Shown: piece after piece, positions 23,635 through 32,983 of the stretch
Position numbering within the stretch: the first letter of the stretch is position 1
Layout: the number at the start of each line of letters is the position of its first letter
Source of the DNA: Bacillota bacterium
GTDB lineage: Bacteria > Bacillota > Clostridia > Lachnospirales > Lachnospiraceae
Direction: 5' to 3'
Length of the DNA stretch: 51,715 nucleotides
Assembly: GCA_023411225.1 (NCBI GenBank)
Contig: JAEYPA010000120.1
Location: 1 to 51,715 of the forward strand
Position numbers and translations under genes: made by a program
Notes under the pieces: model-generated
The model's input: only the letters and a program-made list of their open reading frames with translations
Told to the model about the DNA's origin: nothing
Database searches by the model: none

Positions 23635-24810
23635 TTAATCTGTTGCTGGCTTGCCAATTACATTCTTCACCACCGTTTCCTTACTGCCGTTCTTTTTAGG
23701 CCATTTACGCCATACGATTAATAAAAGTATAAGAGAGGATATAACCAGAATTGCCAGCAGCCGAATTTCAAATGTAAACATCGGTCCTCCATACAACAGA
23801 CCAAAATCGGTTTGAGTATTAGGGTACATAGGCGTAAAATAGCTGACCACTTTGAATAAATCAGGCATAATTTGCAGTGGCATGGTTCCACCTCCAGCTA
23901 TTGTCTGAGCAAGCATCAATGGTATGTTAATAAAAATACCGTTTTTTCCAAACAATACTGCGAATATTAAAGTAAACTGAAACGCTGTTATTTGCATAAA
24001 AATCTGCTGCAGATAAACAATTATCAGCTTCTGAAAACTGATTGTGATTAAGATTCTTGCCATAACTACTCCAAACAAGGGTGCAAGTAAGGCAATAACA
24101 CAACCTGCAATTTCAATATATCCGAAAGACTTCCATTTACCGATAATAGGGATAAATGCGAGAAAAATATTCATCAGTACAATCGTTACAACCATAGAAG
24201 AAGCATATGATGCTATAGATAAAAATGATGGCGCCATTACATAATCCATACTATTGGGTGTTTTGTTTATATAAACATTATTTTGCACTACTGAATTATT
24301 CAACTGTTCCTTAATCTTTTCCTGCAGCGCATTATTGACATTAAGAGAATGCAGTACGTTAGTTAGTTTACCTTGATTGATAGCCTGGTTAAAATTGTCT
24401 GTTATAGATTTGGCAACTTCTTTCATAGTATTTATAACTGTAGTTGTATTTGACTCATCAATATAAAAATCAATAGTTGATTTTCCTGATGTTAATTCAC
24501 TTACAAAATTTTCAGGTATGACAACAATCATTTGTATCTGCCGATTATCAAGTTCTTCCTTGCTCTCCTTAAAACCCTTGTCAGTGGTCACTTTGCTAAA
24601 TGTTTTGGACAAATTGGGAACAAGCTGTTCTTCAATTATTGTTCCTTTATCGCCATCTTTATTTACCACATTAATTGCAAGTAGATTAACCCCATTCGGC
24701 AGGACATGATAACCATAAATATAAAGTCCAACCATCGCAATCTGATAAAACACCCCCAAAATCATGGCATAGATAACACCTTTACTTCGTAAAAAGTTTG
24801 TAAGTTTCAT
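23635..24810 (-). CDS. YhgE/Pip-like ABC-2 type membrane protein
   Basis: 391 residues. One N-terminal helix (GVIYAMILGVFYQIAMVGLY) is followed by a large extracytoplasmic domain (about 40-190). That domain has IQMIVVIPENFVSELTSGKS, typical of the YhgE/ABC-2 export family. Five C-terminal helices follow. No ATPase is encoded nearby. The upstream MerR-type regulator, 53 bp away and co-directional, probably controls it, as in drug-responsive export modules. Confidence 0.8.
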   Translation of the reverse strand: MKLTNFLRSKGVIYAMILGVFYQIAMVGLYIYGYHVLPNGVNLLAINVVNKDGDKGTIIEEQLVPNLSKTFSKVTTDKGFKESKEELDNRQIQMIVVIPENFVSELTSGKSTIDFYIDESNTTTVINTMKEVAKSITDNFNQAINQGKLTNVLHSLNVNNALQEKIKEQLNNSVVQNNVYINKTPNSMDYVMAPSFLSIASYASSMVVTIVLMNIFLAFIPIIGKWKSFGYIEIAGCVIALLAPLFGVVMARILITISFQKLIIVYLQQIFMQITAFQFTLIFAVLFGKNGIFINIPLMLAQTIAGGGTMPLQIMPDLFKVVSYFTPMYPNTQTDFGLLYGGPMFTFEIRLLAILVISSLILLLIVWRKWPKKNGSKETVVKNVIGKPATD

Positions 24811-24863
24811 AGTTATATCTCCTTTAATAAATGTTCATAATTATATATAATCTGCTCTTATTT

Positions 24864-25655
24864 TCAATCAAGTTCATTTTGAACCTTTATCTGAATTCCA
24901 TTCGTAAGAAGATAAATATTAAGTGCTTTTTTTAGAAAGTTTTCAATAGGTTCACTTACATTTTTTATTTCATCAGGCCAATTACCAATATCTCTTCCCG
25001 CAGAAATCAGCCTTCCCAAGATATCAATGTCACCTGTAGTAAAGTCATTTACCATGTTCCACCAACGCTCCGCAAGCTCCTGTCCCTCTTTTCCGGCTGG
25101 AGCAGCACCTTGTTGATACAATTTTTCCAGTTGTTTAAAAACTTCTTCTACCAAGGTTTCATTTTTTTCAGACGAAGATAATAACCTCTTTTCAATACTT
25201 TTGAGTTGCTCATCATTAAGATACCTGACGACAAAGGAGTATGGGGTGCCTTGTTTCATTAGCTCCATAATGGTAATCAGCCTATCCATGCTAATCTCCT
25301 GTCCACACTCAGTCTCTGATATCATCTGATCTAACGTTACAGCAATTTGATTTAAGTTTGCAATTTGATGCAGCAGTATCTCTCGTTGTTGGGTAAAGAC
25401 CTTTTTTAAATCAGTGGGATTTTTTAATTTCAGGATTTTGTTGTTTATCTCCTGAAGAGGAAATCCCAATGATTTTAAAAATAGAATTTGTTGAAGCTTT
25501 AGTATATCGTCACGAGTATACACTCTTTTATGGCTCTCGGTATAAGTAGACTTTAGCAGGTTTGCCTGATCGTAATACTGCAATGTTCTTACGGATACTC
25601 CGACAAGTTTTGCTAATTCTCCAATTGTAAATAGACGTTTTTCATCGCTCTCCAC
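24864..25655 (-). CDS. MerR-family regulator with large C-terminal effector domain
   Basis: 263 residues from GTG 25655 (GAGGTGA 6 nt upstream). The winged HTH is FTIGELAKLVGVSVRTLQYY, then DQANLLKSTYTESHKRVYTR. A dimerisation coiled coil (about 80-120) leads to a C-terminal helical domain resembling TipAS antibiotic-binding domains (ELAERWWNMVNDFT). It likely senses a hydrophobic drug-like ligand and activates the adjacent transporter gene. A perfect palindrome CGACGT-T-ACGTCG lies upstream at 25752-25764. Confidence 0.88.
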   Translation of the reverse strand: MESDEKRLFTIGELAKLVGVSVRTLQYYDQANLLKSTYTESHKRVYTRDDILKLQQILFLKSLGFPLQEINNKILKLKNPTDLKKVFTQQREILLHQIANLNQIAVTLDQMISETECGQEISMDRLITIMELMKQGTPYSFVVRYLNDEQLKSIEKRLLSSSEKNETLVEEVFKQLEKLYQQGAAPAGKEGQELAERWWNMVNDFTTGDIDILGRLISAGRDIGNWPDEIKNVSEPIENFLKKALNIYLLTNGIQIKVQNELD

Positions 25656-25792
25656 ACTGTATCACCTCACTATACTTGATAAGTCACAGGGACATTCTCT
25701 AGGCCTGCTTGGTTGTGAACTTTCTTCTTTTAATATTTACATACTATCACGCGACGTTACGTCGTTAGCAAGTACTTTTTTATTAACCCATA

Positions 25793-25849
25793 ACTAAATA
25801 AATCACTCTTAATTTAATAACCGGCGTTATATTAAGAGTGATTTATTTA
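25793..25849. repeat. Hairpin repeat copy B
   Basis: ATCACTCTTAATTTAATAAC and its complement GTTATATTAAGAGTGAT form a near-perfect stem. It starts with the same ACTAAATA-ATCACTCTTAATTT word as copy A at 23501. It lies about 140 bp downstream of the AraC gene that stops at 25986. The pair brackets the MerR/YhgE module. Confidence 0.65.
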
Positions 25850-25985
25850 AATTTATCTGATTCCTAAGTCTTAGATTTTTCAAATTAAAACAATCGTCTT
25901 TACATTTGAGGTGACGAAGCTTGAATGCTTCATAAAAAGAAAAGGGATGTAATAGTTATTAGCATTTCTATCATGCTTTTAATCT

Positions 25986-26861
25986 TTATTTTATTGGAAT
26001 ATATATATCCATCTCAGACAATTCATTATCTTGACCTAAAAAACGTTCATCATAGTACTCAAAATCATCTCGCATATCTAGTTCATATCCCGAACAGGGT
26101 ACCCAGGTACCCCATATATAATCATATGTCATTTTTAAGTTCATAATCTTGCCTTTGTGTGTAAAGACTGCATATCGACCCATTTTTAAATTCTTAACGT
26201 CCATACCTTCTGGAATATCAGAATAAGATATTACCTCAACCCCTACAAATTCATTGAATGTCGTATCTTCATTAAATTTGATCATATCATATTCGGGATC
26301 TACTTCACAAATGCCATAACCTCTGATTGTCGATAATCTATCTTTTATTTCTACTATCCTGGGATTAAACTCTTTCCACATCAACGGAATCTTATTTCTC
26401 CTAATAGTGGATTCTCCTCTGATGCCTACAATAAGTGCACCATCAAAATCTATGATTCTAGGTTGAATCGTTATTCCAGTTAAAAGATGCCTAAGTTTGG
26501 AAGGAGTAATCTGCATTTTGTTCCCAACTATTACTTCAATTCTGTTTTTTCTGTACGCGCCAGGTGTCAATTTGAAGCTCTTCTTAAAGGCACGTGTAAA
26601 TCCCTCTTGAGATTCGAATCGATACTCCATTGCGATATCTAGGATTCGTTTGTCAGTGTAAATCAGTTCATTGGCAGCCCGATTCATTCTCCGTGTACGT
26701 AAGTAGCTGCCGACACTTTCACCTACAACCGCTTCAAATACTCTATGAAAGTGGAAATAGGAGTAGCCTGCGTAAGCAGCTATCTCCTCTACTTTTATAT
26801 CTTCACACAGGTGATCTTCAATAAATAGAATTGCTTTCTCCAGTTGTATAATATAATCCAT
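25986..26861 (-). CDS. AraC-family regulator with C-terminal GyrI-like effector domain
   Basis: 291 residues. The N-terminal double HTH (about 8-105) includes IKVEEIAAYAGYSYFHFHRV and ILDIAMEYRFESQEGFTRAF (Rob/SoxS-like layout). A GyrI-like effector domain follows (about 130-290) with YGICEVDPEYDMIKF and MKMTYDYIWGTW-like strands. Ligand-dependent activators of this type control efflux or detoxification genes. The gene follows the C45-type acyltransferase gene by 9 bp in the same direction. Confidence 0.9.
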   Translation of the reverse strand: MDYIIQLEKAILFIEDHLCEDIKVEEIAAYAGYSYFHFHRVFEAVVGESVGSYLRTRRMNRAANELIYTDKRILDIAMEYRFESQEGFTRAFKKSFKLTPGAYRKNRIEVIVGNKMQITPSKLRHLLTGITIQPRIIDFDGALIVGIRGESTIRRNKIPLMWKEFNPRIVEIKDRLSTIRGYGICEVDPEYDMIKFNEDTTFNEFVGVEVISYSDIPEGMDVKNLKMGRYAVFTHKGKIMNLKMTYDYIWGTWVPCSGYELDMRDDFEYYDERFLGQDNELSEMDIYIPIK

Positions 26862-26870
26862 CCTTTAACC

Positions 26871-27980
26871 TCACACCATCTCAAACAAGATGTTCCCCGC
26901 AGTTTCTTTTTGAAGCAATACAGGGATTATTCTCTGACTTATATCAGTATCTATACGATATGAACGCCACTCATTTATATCTGGCGAGCCAAAACATAGT
27001 TTTACCTCACCACTATTTGTGTCATAAATGACAGAACGAAGAGTACCAAGCATTTCGTCATAGTAATTAAACATCAAACCTTGAGGATATTTTGTTGATA
27101 AAAAGTTTTTAATGTCTTCCTGGGAAATCTTATCCTTACTAAGCATTTCTCCAATTCGCTCATACCTGACTAATGAATGCTTTAGTTTATGCTCTTCAAA
27201 ATGAGAAAGTTCTGGAAGACAAACATGATTCGTTGAGTAAAGTAATTGCTCAGGGGTAAATTCGTCGATACATTTAACAGCAAATCTTCCATCATAAGTC
27301 TCCATAAGGGCTGCTCTATTACTTTTATCGGCAACCAACAGATTCAAATTGAATGCAATTGGCATCTCCTTTACATAATTAATAGCATCTTCTACATTTG
27401 CACAGTTTTCCAGTACGGAACGGATAACTGCCCAATAAACCAAACCTTCGACCGCTGGTCTTCTTGGTGCCCCTTCCATATTACTTACAGGTAATCCGGC
27501 TGAAGTCATAGTGACTGCAAGGCCACATTCATTCATCCCATCGCTTCTTCCAAATAAAACTGAAGATGATGCTATATGAGCATACCTTCCACTAATCTTT
27601 GTTGTGCATAGCATCATGTCATCCATTTTTTCAGAAAAATCATAGTTCCTTGCTATTAGTGTATGCCCATTGTCTGCCTTCGTGGGCAGAAGCACCATCT
27701 GGCTGCATCCTGGCTCCATATAGGATAGTGCATAATATAATATCTGTTCTGCCGGAACCTTTAATATATCCGAAAACCCAGTAATTTCTTCATTGATTCC
27801 TGGACAAAATCTGTCAAATAGCTTTAGCACTTTCTCTTCATTTCCCTTTGAAAAAACAGGGACTGGAATAATATGAGAATTTGCAAGTTCAGGAACAGCC
27901 TGTACCATGGCGCCCAATTTTTTCCCTATCGTATAATTGTCCCCTTCAAGCTTAATATGGCGAGCATTCATCGTAATCAT
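26871..27980 (-). CDS. C45-family (acyl-CoA:6-APA acyltransferase-like) autoproteolytic Ntn-hydrolase
   Basis: 369 residues. The predicted self-cleavage site and nucleophile are Gly91-Cys92 in MEPGCSQMVLLPT, followed by GHTLIARNYDF, the hallmark of the C45/linear-amide hydrolase group. The mature N-terminal Cys would hydrolyse or transfer an amide-linked acyl group. No signal peptide is seen, so action is cytosolic. The substrate is unknown. It is probably co-transcribed with the downstream AraC regulator. The start may be ATG 27980 or the ATG 9 nt later (MNARH). Confidence 0.85.
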   Translation of the reverse strand: MITMNARHIKLEGDNYTIGKKLGAMVQAVPELANSHIIPVPVFSKGNEEKVLKLFDRFCPGINEEITGFSDILKVPAEQILYYALSYMEPGCSQMVLLPTKADNGHTLIARNYDFSEKMDDMMLCTTKISGRYAHIASSSVLFGRSDGMNECGLAVTMTSAGLPVSNMEGAPRRPAVEGLVYWAVIRSVLENCANVEDAINYVKEMPIAFNLNLLVADKSNRAALMETYDGRFAVKCIDEFTPEQLLYSTNHVCLPELSHFEEHKLKHSLVRYERIGEMLSKDKISQEDIKNFLSTKYPQGLMFNYYDEMLGTLRSVIYDTNSGEVKLCFGSPDINEWRSYRIDTDISQRIIPVLLQKETAGNILFEMV

Positions 27981-28175
27981 TATGTATTTCCTCCTTATAC
28001 TTTGTATCTCTATTTTAGTACTTTGAGTAAGGAGTTTTTTGATATATTCTGCTAGAATTATAAAATGCTATATTACTGTATTGATGATAGATCTTGGTTT
28101 ATGTTAATTCAAATAATGCCTTTCAATTCTCACATTAACTTTAACATAAGTAAGCGGTTTATGTTTTTGATGGTT

Positions 28176-28492
28176 TACAAACTGAATTTTGCTTTTTTCT
28201 CTCTTTGGGCTCTTACTACTGTGACTATTACCCCAAGCAGAACGAAGCACAGCATTACCACAATCCAGATGAGCCATAGATTATTTTTGTTCCACCACCT
28301 GGATCAATTCCATTGCATTGAAATAGCAATCCTACTACAAACCCTACAATATAACTGATTGCTGCTACAGCAAGGCCGAATGGCCACTGTTTCATACCAT
28401 GGAGATTAAGCAATGGATAATGGAATACAGAATAGGATATTTCTTGCTGCTGTGATGCATAGCATCATCATCAGTAATAGTGTTGCTATTTT
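28176..28492 (-). pseudogene. Decayed membrane-protein gene (at least two frameshifts)
   Basis: On the minus strand three consecutive frames carry parts of one membrane protein. TLLLMMMLCITAARNILFCI is followed by MKQWPFGLAVAAISYIVGFV plus VGLLFQCNGIDPGGG, then WLIWIVVMLCFVLLGVIVTV plus a basic end RAQREKKAKFSL and TAA. The frame changes fall near 28400 and 28290. There is no start or RBS for an intact gene. The family is not recognised. The plus-strand frame across this stretch is a shadow. Confidence 0.5.
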
Positions 28493-28785
28493 TTCCTATA
28501 CCAACAGAAACTAATTTTCAGCAATAATTATCGAACCATATTAGACTTTTTTGACCTTTCATAAATTGTGTCGAGTCTCTCATGTTATGGAAGTACTATT
28601 TGATAGAAACCCTTTTGTCAATCATCAAATATAGCATTTGGCATCACTTGAAAACATCGATACAATAGGATATTCAGTCAGACTTTGTCCATCTATATAA
28701 AAAAAGTAGATTCCATAGCTACCCATTTTTAGATTTTCAGATAGAGACTGTGGCCCCGAAACAACTTCCTTCTCTTTTTATATTC
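28493..28785. other. Intergenic region with a coding remnant
   Basis: A minus-strand frame without an RBS (about 28774-28625) encodes LSENLKMGSYGIYFFYIDGQ and continues to SDAKCYI before TGA. It has protein-like composition and is probably the tail of a lost gene. No RNA gene or clear promoter is seen here. Confidence 0.3.
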
Positions 28786-29571
28786 TTATTTCTTCTCAAT
28801 TGCAGGTATAAAACTATAATTTGCAAAATCAACATTTATTATTTCCGCTTTATATTTGGGAAAATTGTAATTGATTCTTTCTTCAATGGCTGCAATCGTT
28901 TCCGCAACATTTGTAACATCGCACCCTTTCATAATGTCCGGACCATATTCCCACCATTGTAAATGCTCAAGCTTTTCAATTATTTCTTCCTCAAATCGGT
29001 ATTTTAATACCTTCGCAGGCACACCTCCAACAATCGAATATGGTGGAACATCCTTTACAACAACAGCCCCCGTTGCTACAATTGCTCCATCACCAATCGT
29101 TACACCTCTTGAGATTATTACATTGCCACCGATCCATACATCATTTCCAATGATTATCATACGATCCTTTTTTTCTAACTCTTTATTTTGATTTTTTCTT
29201 ATAGTATTTATCATTTCTGCATTATCCGTTGCATAATCAGAAAATCCATGCACCCAATTACAGTCAACATCAGCAAATACAATATGGGAAGACACTGATT
29301 TTGTAGAGTGTTCGTGCATTCCCATTACTACATTTGGACCAATTGCATAACATCTACCAATGGATCTGACCATTCGAATATTGGCGTTATTGGTAATATA
29401 GGAAAAAGCACCTAAATGTAGGCATTGAATATTGCCACCCTGAAATCTAAATGGGGCTTCAATTTCCATATTCATTGACTCATTAAACGCACCTAAATTT
29501 GTATCAGCTCTGACATCAACACCATTGTGTCCATTATTCATTCGTATGATGCTTTTTTTCGGTAATAACAT
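28786..29571 (-). CDS. Left-handed beta-helix (hexapeptide) acetyltransferase
   Basis: 261 residues. Hexapeptide repeats are clear in IIIGNDVWIGGNVIISRGVT and IGDGAIVATGAVVVKDVPPY, followed by the family end SIVGGVPAKVLKYRF. An N-terminal extension of about 80 residues and an inserted loop with HEHSTKSVSSH suggest a CatB/Vat- or polysaccharide-type O-acetyltransferase acting as a trimer with acetyl-CoA. No sugar-synthesis neighbours help to name the substrate. Confidence 0.85.
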   Translation of the reverse strand: MLLPKKSIIRMNNGHNGVDVRADTNLGAFNESMNMEIEAPFRFQGGNIQCLHLGAFSYITNNANIRMVRSIGRCYAIGPNVVMGMHEHSTKSVSSHIVFADVDCNWVHGFSDYATDNAEMINTIRKNQNKELEKKDRMIIIGNDVWIGGNVIISRGVTIGDGAIVATGAVVVKDVPPYSIVGGVPAKVLKYRFEEEIIEKLEHLQWWEYGPDIMKGCDVTNVAETIAAIEERINYNFPKYKAEIINVDFANYSFIPAIEKK

Positions 29572-29914
29572 TTTTTCGTTCCCCTTTATCCGAAAATATA
29601 TTCGTTTAATCTTCTTTCCATTATCACGAAATAATTATTACACAAAATGAATATATAGTCAATAAAAGGCATTTATTGTAATTTAAGGTTATAAAGAGAT
29701 GCCAAAGTGACATCAGTTGATGTTGCTAAGGCATCTCTTTATTTTTCTAGACTGTTTAGGAAAATTGTATCACTTGATAAATTTGAACAATTGATATTTG
29801 TAAAGGTTGTAGCCACAAGAAGTCAAGGTGGACTCTAAAGTTACAGCTTTTTCACCTCTTCGCAATTCTCGCATTCATTGATTCAATCACTCACTCATTT
29901 GGTCAAGTGATAAT
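29572..29914. other. Intergenic region with a strong terminator
   Basis: ATAAAGAGATGCC and GGCATCTCTTTAT (29691-29742), with an inner ACATCA/TGATGT stem, form a terminator with U-rich flanks on both sides, downstream of the methyltransferase gene. The rest has no coding character. Confidence 0.7.
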
Positions 29915-31327
29915 TTATGTTCTATACTCCTTATTTTTAGACATCAAAACTACCGTCTCCACATGGGTTGAATGTGGAAACATATCTACTGGCCTTGCTT
30001 TTTCCACCACATAACCCTGTCCTGCCAAGTATTTCAGGTCTCTTGCAAGAGTTGCAGGATCACAGGATACATAAACTACTTTATGAGGAGCCATAGCCAC
30101 AATTGTGTCTAGAAGACTCTCTGCACATCCCTTTCTAGGAGGATCTACCACTATGACATCAGCACGAATTCCCTCTTCCTTATACTGCTTAGGGACAACG
30201 TCCTCAGCTGCACCTACATAGAATTCTGCATTTAGCATCCCATTTAACTCAGCATTGATCTTTGCATCCTGAATTGCTTGTGGCACAATCTCCACTCCGT
30301 AAACCTTATTCGCCTTTTGAGCTAGGAAAAGTGAGATTGTTCCGATCCCACAATATAGATCCCAGACCACTTCATTCCCCTGTAATGAAGCATATTCCAA
30401 TGCCTGTTGATAAAGCTTTAAGGTCTGTATGGGATTTACTTGAAAGAAGCTTAGTGGGGAAATATGAAACTTTATATCACCAATATAATCTGTAATATAA
30501 GGTTGTCCCCATAGAGTTGTTACTTTGTTCCCTAAGATTACATTAGTCTTCTCCTTATTACTATTTAAACAGATGCTAGTCATATGTGGCACCTTAGTAA
30601 GTCGCTCAACTAGAACTTCCTTATGTGGTATCGTCTCCCCATTGATCACCAGACATACCATAATTTCCTTTGTACAGAAGCCTACTCTTGTTAAAATATG
30701 CCGAACTAGGCCTTTATGAGATGTCTCATCATATACACTAATATGAAATTCCTCTAAAAAATCTCTTACAATAGTTAGAAGCTCCTTATTTTCAGAAGCT
30801 TGTATAAGACAGTCTGTTGTTTCAATAATAGAATGGGTCCTGGCAGCATAGAATCCAGTTACTACATGGTTTTCTTTGTTATACCCCACCGGAAATTGTG
30901 CCTTATTTCGATAATAGTAAGGCTCCTCCATTCCAATAATCTTCTCTAACATAATTGCTCCTGGTACTTTATCCTTGTTACCTTCAGAAGGTAACACAGA
31001 AAAGCCTCCGATGCGTTCCAGACAGTTTTTCACCTTATCTTCTTTATAGGCAAGCTGCTGCTTATAGGAAACATGCTGTAACTGACAACCTCCACACTGT
31101 TTTGCGACACCACACTTAGGAGTCGTACGGAACGGCGAAGGTTCCAGTACCTCAACTAAACGTCCATAACCATAGTTCTTTTTGGTTTTTATGACCTTAA
31201 CTTTAATTGTGTCTCCAGGTGCCCCATCCTTCACAAAAAGAGGATAGCCATCTACACGGCCTATCCCCTCTCCTTCGGAACCCATGGATTCAATAGTAAT
31301 GATATATTCGTCATTTTTTTGTATCAT
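29915..31327 (-). CDS. rlmD: 23S rRNA (uracil-5-)-methyltransferase, RlmD/RumA type
   Basis: 470 residues. An N-terminal TRAM domain (about 5-60) is followed by the Fe-S cysteines C72, C78 and C81 (CGVAKQCGGC). The SAM site is VWDLYCGIGTISLF. The catalytic part has DPPRKGC and the nucleophilic Cys in YVSCDPATLARDL. It methylates C5 of uracil in 23S rRNA, typically U1939; in Firmicutes one enzyme may also serve U747. It follows yhaM by 15 bp in the same direction. Confidence 0.9.
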   Translation of the reverse strand: MIQKNDEYIITIESMGSEGEGIGRVDGYPLFVKDGAPGDTIKVKVIKTKKNYGYGRLVEVLEPSPFRTTPKCGVAKQCGGCQLQHVSYKQQLAYKEDKVKNCLERIGGFSVLPSEGNKDKVPGAIMLEKIIGMEEPYYYRNKAQFPVGYNKENHVVTGFYAARTHSIIETTDCLIQASENKELLTIVRDFLEEFHISVYDETSHKGLVRHILTRVGFCTKEIMVCLVINGETIPHKEVLVERLTKVPHMTSICLNSNKEKTNVILGNKVTTLWGQPYITDYIGDIKFHISPLSFFQVNPIQTLKLYQQALEYASLQGNEVVWDLYCGIGTISLFLAQKANKVYGVEIVPQAIQDAKINAELNGMLNAEFYVGAAEDVVPKQYKEEGIRADVIVVDPPRKGCAESLLDTIVAMAPHKVVYVSCDPATLARDLKYLAGQGYVVEKARPVDMFPHSTHVETVVLMSKNKEYRT

Positions 31328-31342
31328 AAGTTCTGCTAACCT

Positions 31343-32290
31343 CTATTCTGTAATATTGGTTCTACGGATATTAGATTCAAAATATCGGTTGTATCCAATC
31401 CACTCCATCTTGTCATCTCCACTATGAAGGATTTCGGTCATGGTTTCTAATCTTGCATCCGTTAGATCTGCAAGACTTAAAGCCAATGCCTCAATGGTGG
31501 CAGGCACTTTAGGTGATCCATATTCTAAAGAACCATGATGAGCTAAAATACAGTGTTTAAGCTGGGAAGCCAGCTTTGGTGGAAAATTACCCATAGTTGC
31601 GATTCTCTCGTTTAGCATCTCTACTCCAATAATCAGATGACCAAGAAGCTGTCCTTCATCTGTATAATCATTTTCCGGTAGTGGGGAAATTTCCTTTAAC
31701 TTACCTACATCATGAAACATAGCAGCCGAAAGTAGTAAATCCCTGTTGATCGCGGGATACTTCTCTGCCATAAAATTGCATAGTCTGGCAACACCCAGTG
31801 TATGCTCTAACAATCCTCCCTGAAAACCGTGGTGAATACTTTTAGCTGCTGAATGCGCACAAAATTTCTTCTTAAATTCATCATCGTTTAGAAAAAAGGA
31901 TTTCACCAATTCCTTTAAAGGAACATTTTCCATAGAGTTAATAATTCCTGTAAGTTCCTCATACATAGTACAGATGGCCTGCTCAGAAACTGGAACATAA
32001 TCTTCAGGAAGATACTCACCCTCCTGAGCAACTCTTAACTGGTCTATATGAAGTTGAAGTGCATTCTGAAAAAATACAACCTTCCCTTTTACAAAGACAT
32101 AATCCAAATCACTAAAGTTACTAATACCACTGGTTAAATTCCATACACGAGCATCTAAAACTCCTGTCTTATCTTGTAGACTTAGAGCATAGTAGCTTTT
32201 ACCGGTAGCCTTTTGACATGTTTTTTTCGATTTACAAAGGTAGATTCCCTGAACCTGATCTCCTTCATGCAAATCTGTAATATATACCAT
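31343..32290 (-). CDS. yhaM: 3'-5' exoribonuclease of YhaM type (OB + HD domains)
   Basis: 315 residues, as in B. subtilis YhaM. The N-terminal OB fold (about 10-95) contains YYALSLQDKTGVLDARVWNL. The HD domain has HHGFQGGLLEHTLGVARLC, FHDVGKLKE and a late HCILAHHG. The role is RNA (and some DNA) 3'-end trimming. ATG 32290 and the close rlmD spacing indicate a two-gene unit. Confidence 0.9.
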   Translation of the reverse strand: MVYITDLHEGDQVQGIYLCKSKKTCQKATGKSYYALSLQDKTGVLDARVWNLTSGISNFSDLDYVFVKGKVVFFQNALQLHIDQLRVAQEGEYLPEDYVPVSEQAICTMYEELTGIINSMENVPLKELVKSFFLNDDEFKKKFCAHSAAKSIHHGFQGGLLEHTLGVARLCNFMAEKYPAINRDLLLSAAMFHDVGKLKEISPLPENDYTDEGQLLGHLIIGVEMLNERIATMGNFPPKLASQLKHCILAHHGSLEYGSPKVPATIEALALSLADLTDARLETMTEILHSGDDKMEWIGYNRYFESNIRRTNITE

Positions 32291-32479
32291 CTATATACCT
32301 AACCTTTCTATACAACAAAGTATAATAACTCCAAATTCTATTCCCATTATAATATAGCTGCTCATAATAAGAAAGGGGAAATTTCTCTTTAATTGCCTTG
32401 ATATGATTGATAAATGTAGGTATAATTAAAGTAGCGATTGTATCTTAGCAGAAGATAAATAAAAAGCGAGGTTAAACTA

Positions 32480-32962
32480 ATGAAAAACATTCTTTCGATC
32501 TTCCTACTGTGCATATGCACTTTATTCATTTTCACTAGTTGCAGTGGCAAAAAGAAAACCAAAATAGAGATTAACCCAGATGAAATTGTTTCTATAGCCG
32601 TATCTGGATATCCGATTATATTTGCAAATGGAGATTCCATTGATACAACCACTGATATCAATAAGATTACCAACATAACGAATACGTTTAATGAAGTCAC
32701 CTTAGAATATTATAAATCCAAAGAAGAATGGGAACAGATTTCCCCTGATGGCGCTTTAAGGGAACAAGCTTCCATTACCTTCTATGATTCCAAGAAAAAG
32801 TGTGTAGAATGTCTATCGAAAGTTACTAATACAGAAGGTAGCTTCATTATAAAGCAGATTGGAAATGAGGTTTACATTGCCTCCAACGATGATTACGATA
32901 AACTTAGTAGTATTTATGATATCTTAATTAAAGAAGCTGAAGACGGAATATTAGATAACTAA
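32480..32962 (+). CDS. Small lipoprotein of unknown function
   Basis: 160 residues. The signal peptide MKNILSIFLLCICTLFIFTS leads to Cys21 in a FTSC lipobox. The mature part is a single beta-rich domain (IVSIAVSGYPIIFANGDSID, ASITFYDSKKKCVECL). GCGAGG upstream is a modest RBS. The last codons form the left arm of the terminator at 32930-32983. No family is recognised. Confidence 0.8.
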   Translation: MKNILSIFLLCICTLFIFTSCSGKKKTKIEINPDEIVSIAVSGYPIIFANGDSIDTTTDINKITNITNTFNEVTLEYYKSKEEWEQISPDGALREQASITFYDSKKKCVECLSKVTNTEGSFIIKQIGNEVYIASNDDYDKLSSIYDILIKEAEDGILDN

Positions 32963-32983
32963 TTGTCCGTCTTCAGCTTCTTT
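32930..32983. terminator. 18-bp perfect bidirectional terminator embedded in two coding ends
   Basis: AAAGAAGCTGAAGACGGA (32930-32947) is fully complementary to 32966-32983. The left arm is the last coding part of the lipoprotein gene, and the right arm reaches the stop codon of the convergent HtrA-like gene (32982-32984). U-rich flanks allow termination both ways. Confidence 0.8.

Noticed and set aside
25925..26146. Plus-strand ORF with a hydrophobic start and GAGGTGA upstream
   Set aside because: After about 20 codons it lies antisense to the AraC gene that ends at 25986. Only the first stretch looks like a membrane anchor, so at best it is a truncated remnant.
28065..28358. 97-codon plus-strand ORF
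   Set aside because: It is antisense to the frameshifted membrane-protein gene, which gives a far better protein on the minus strand.
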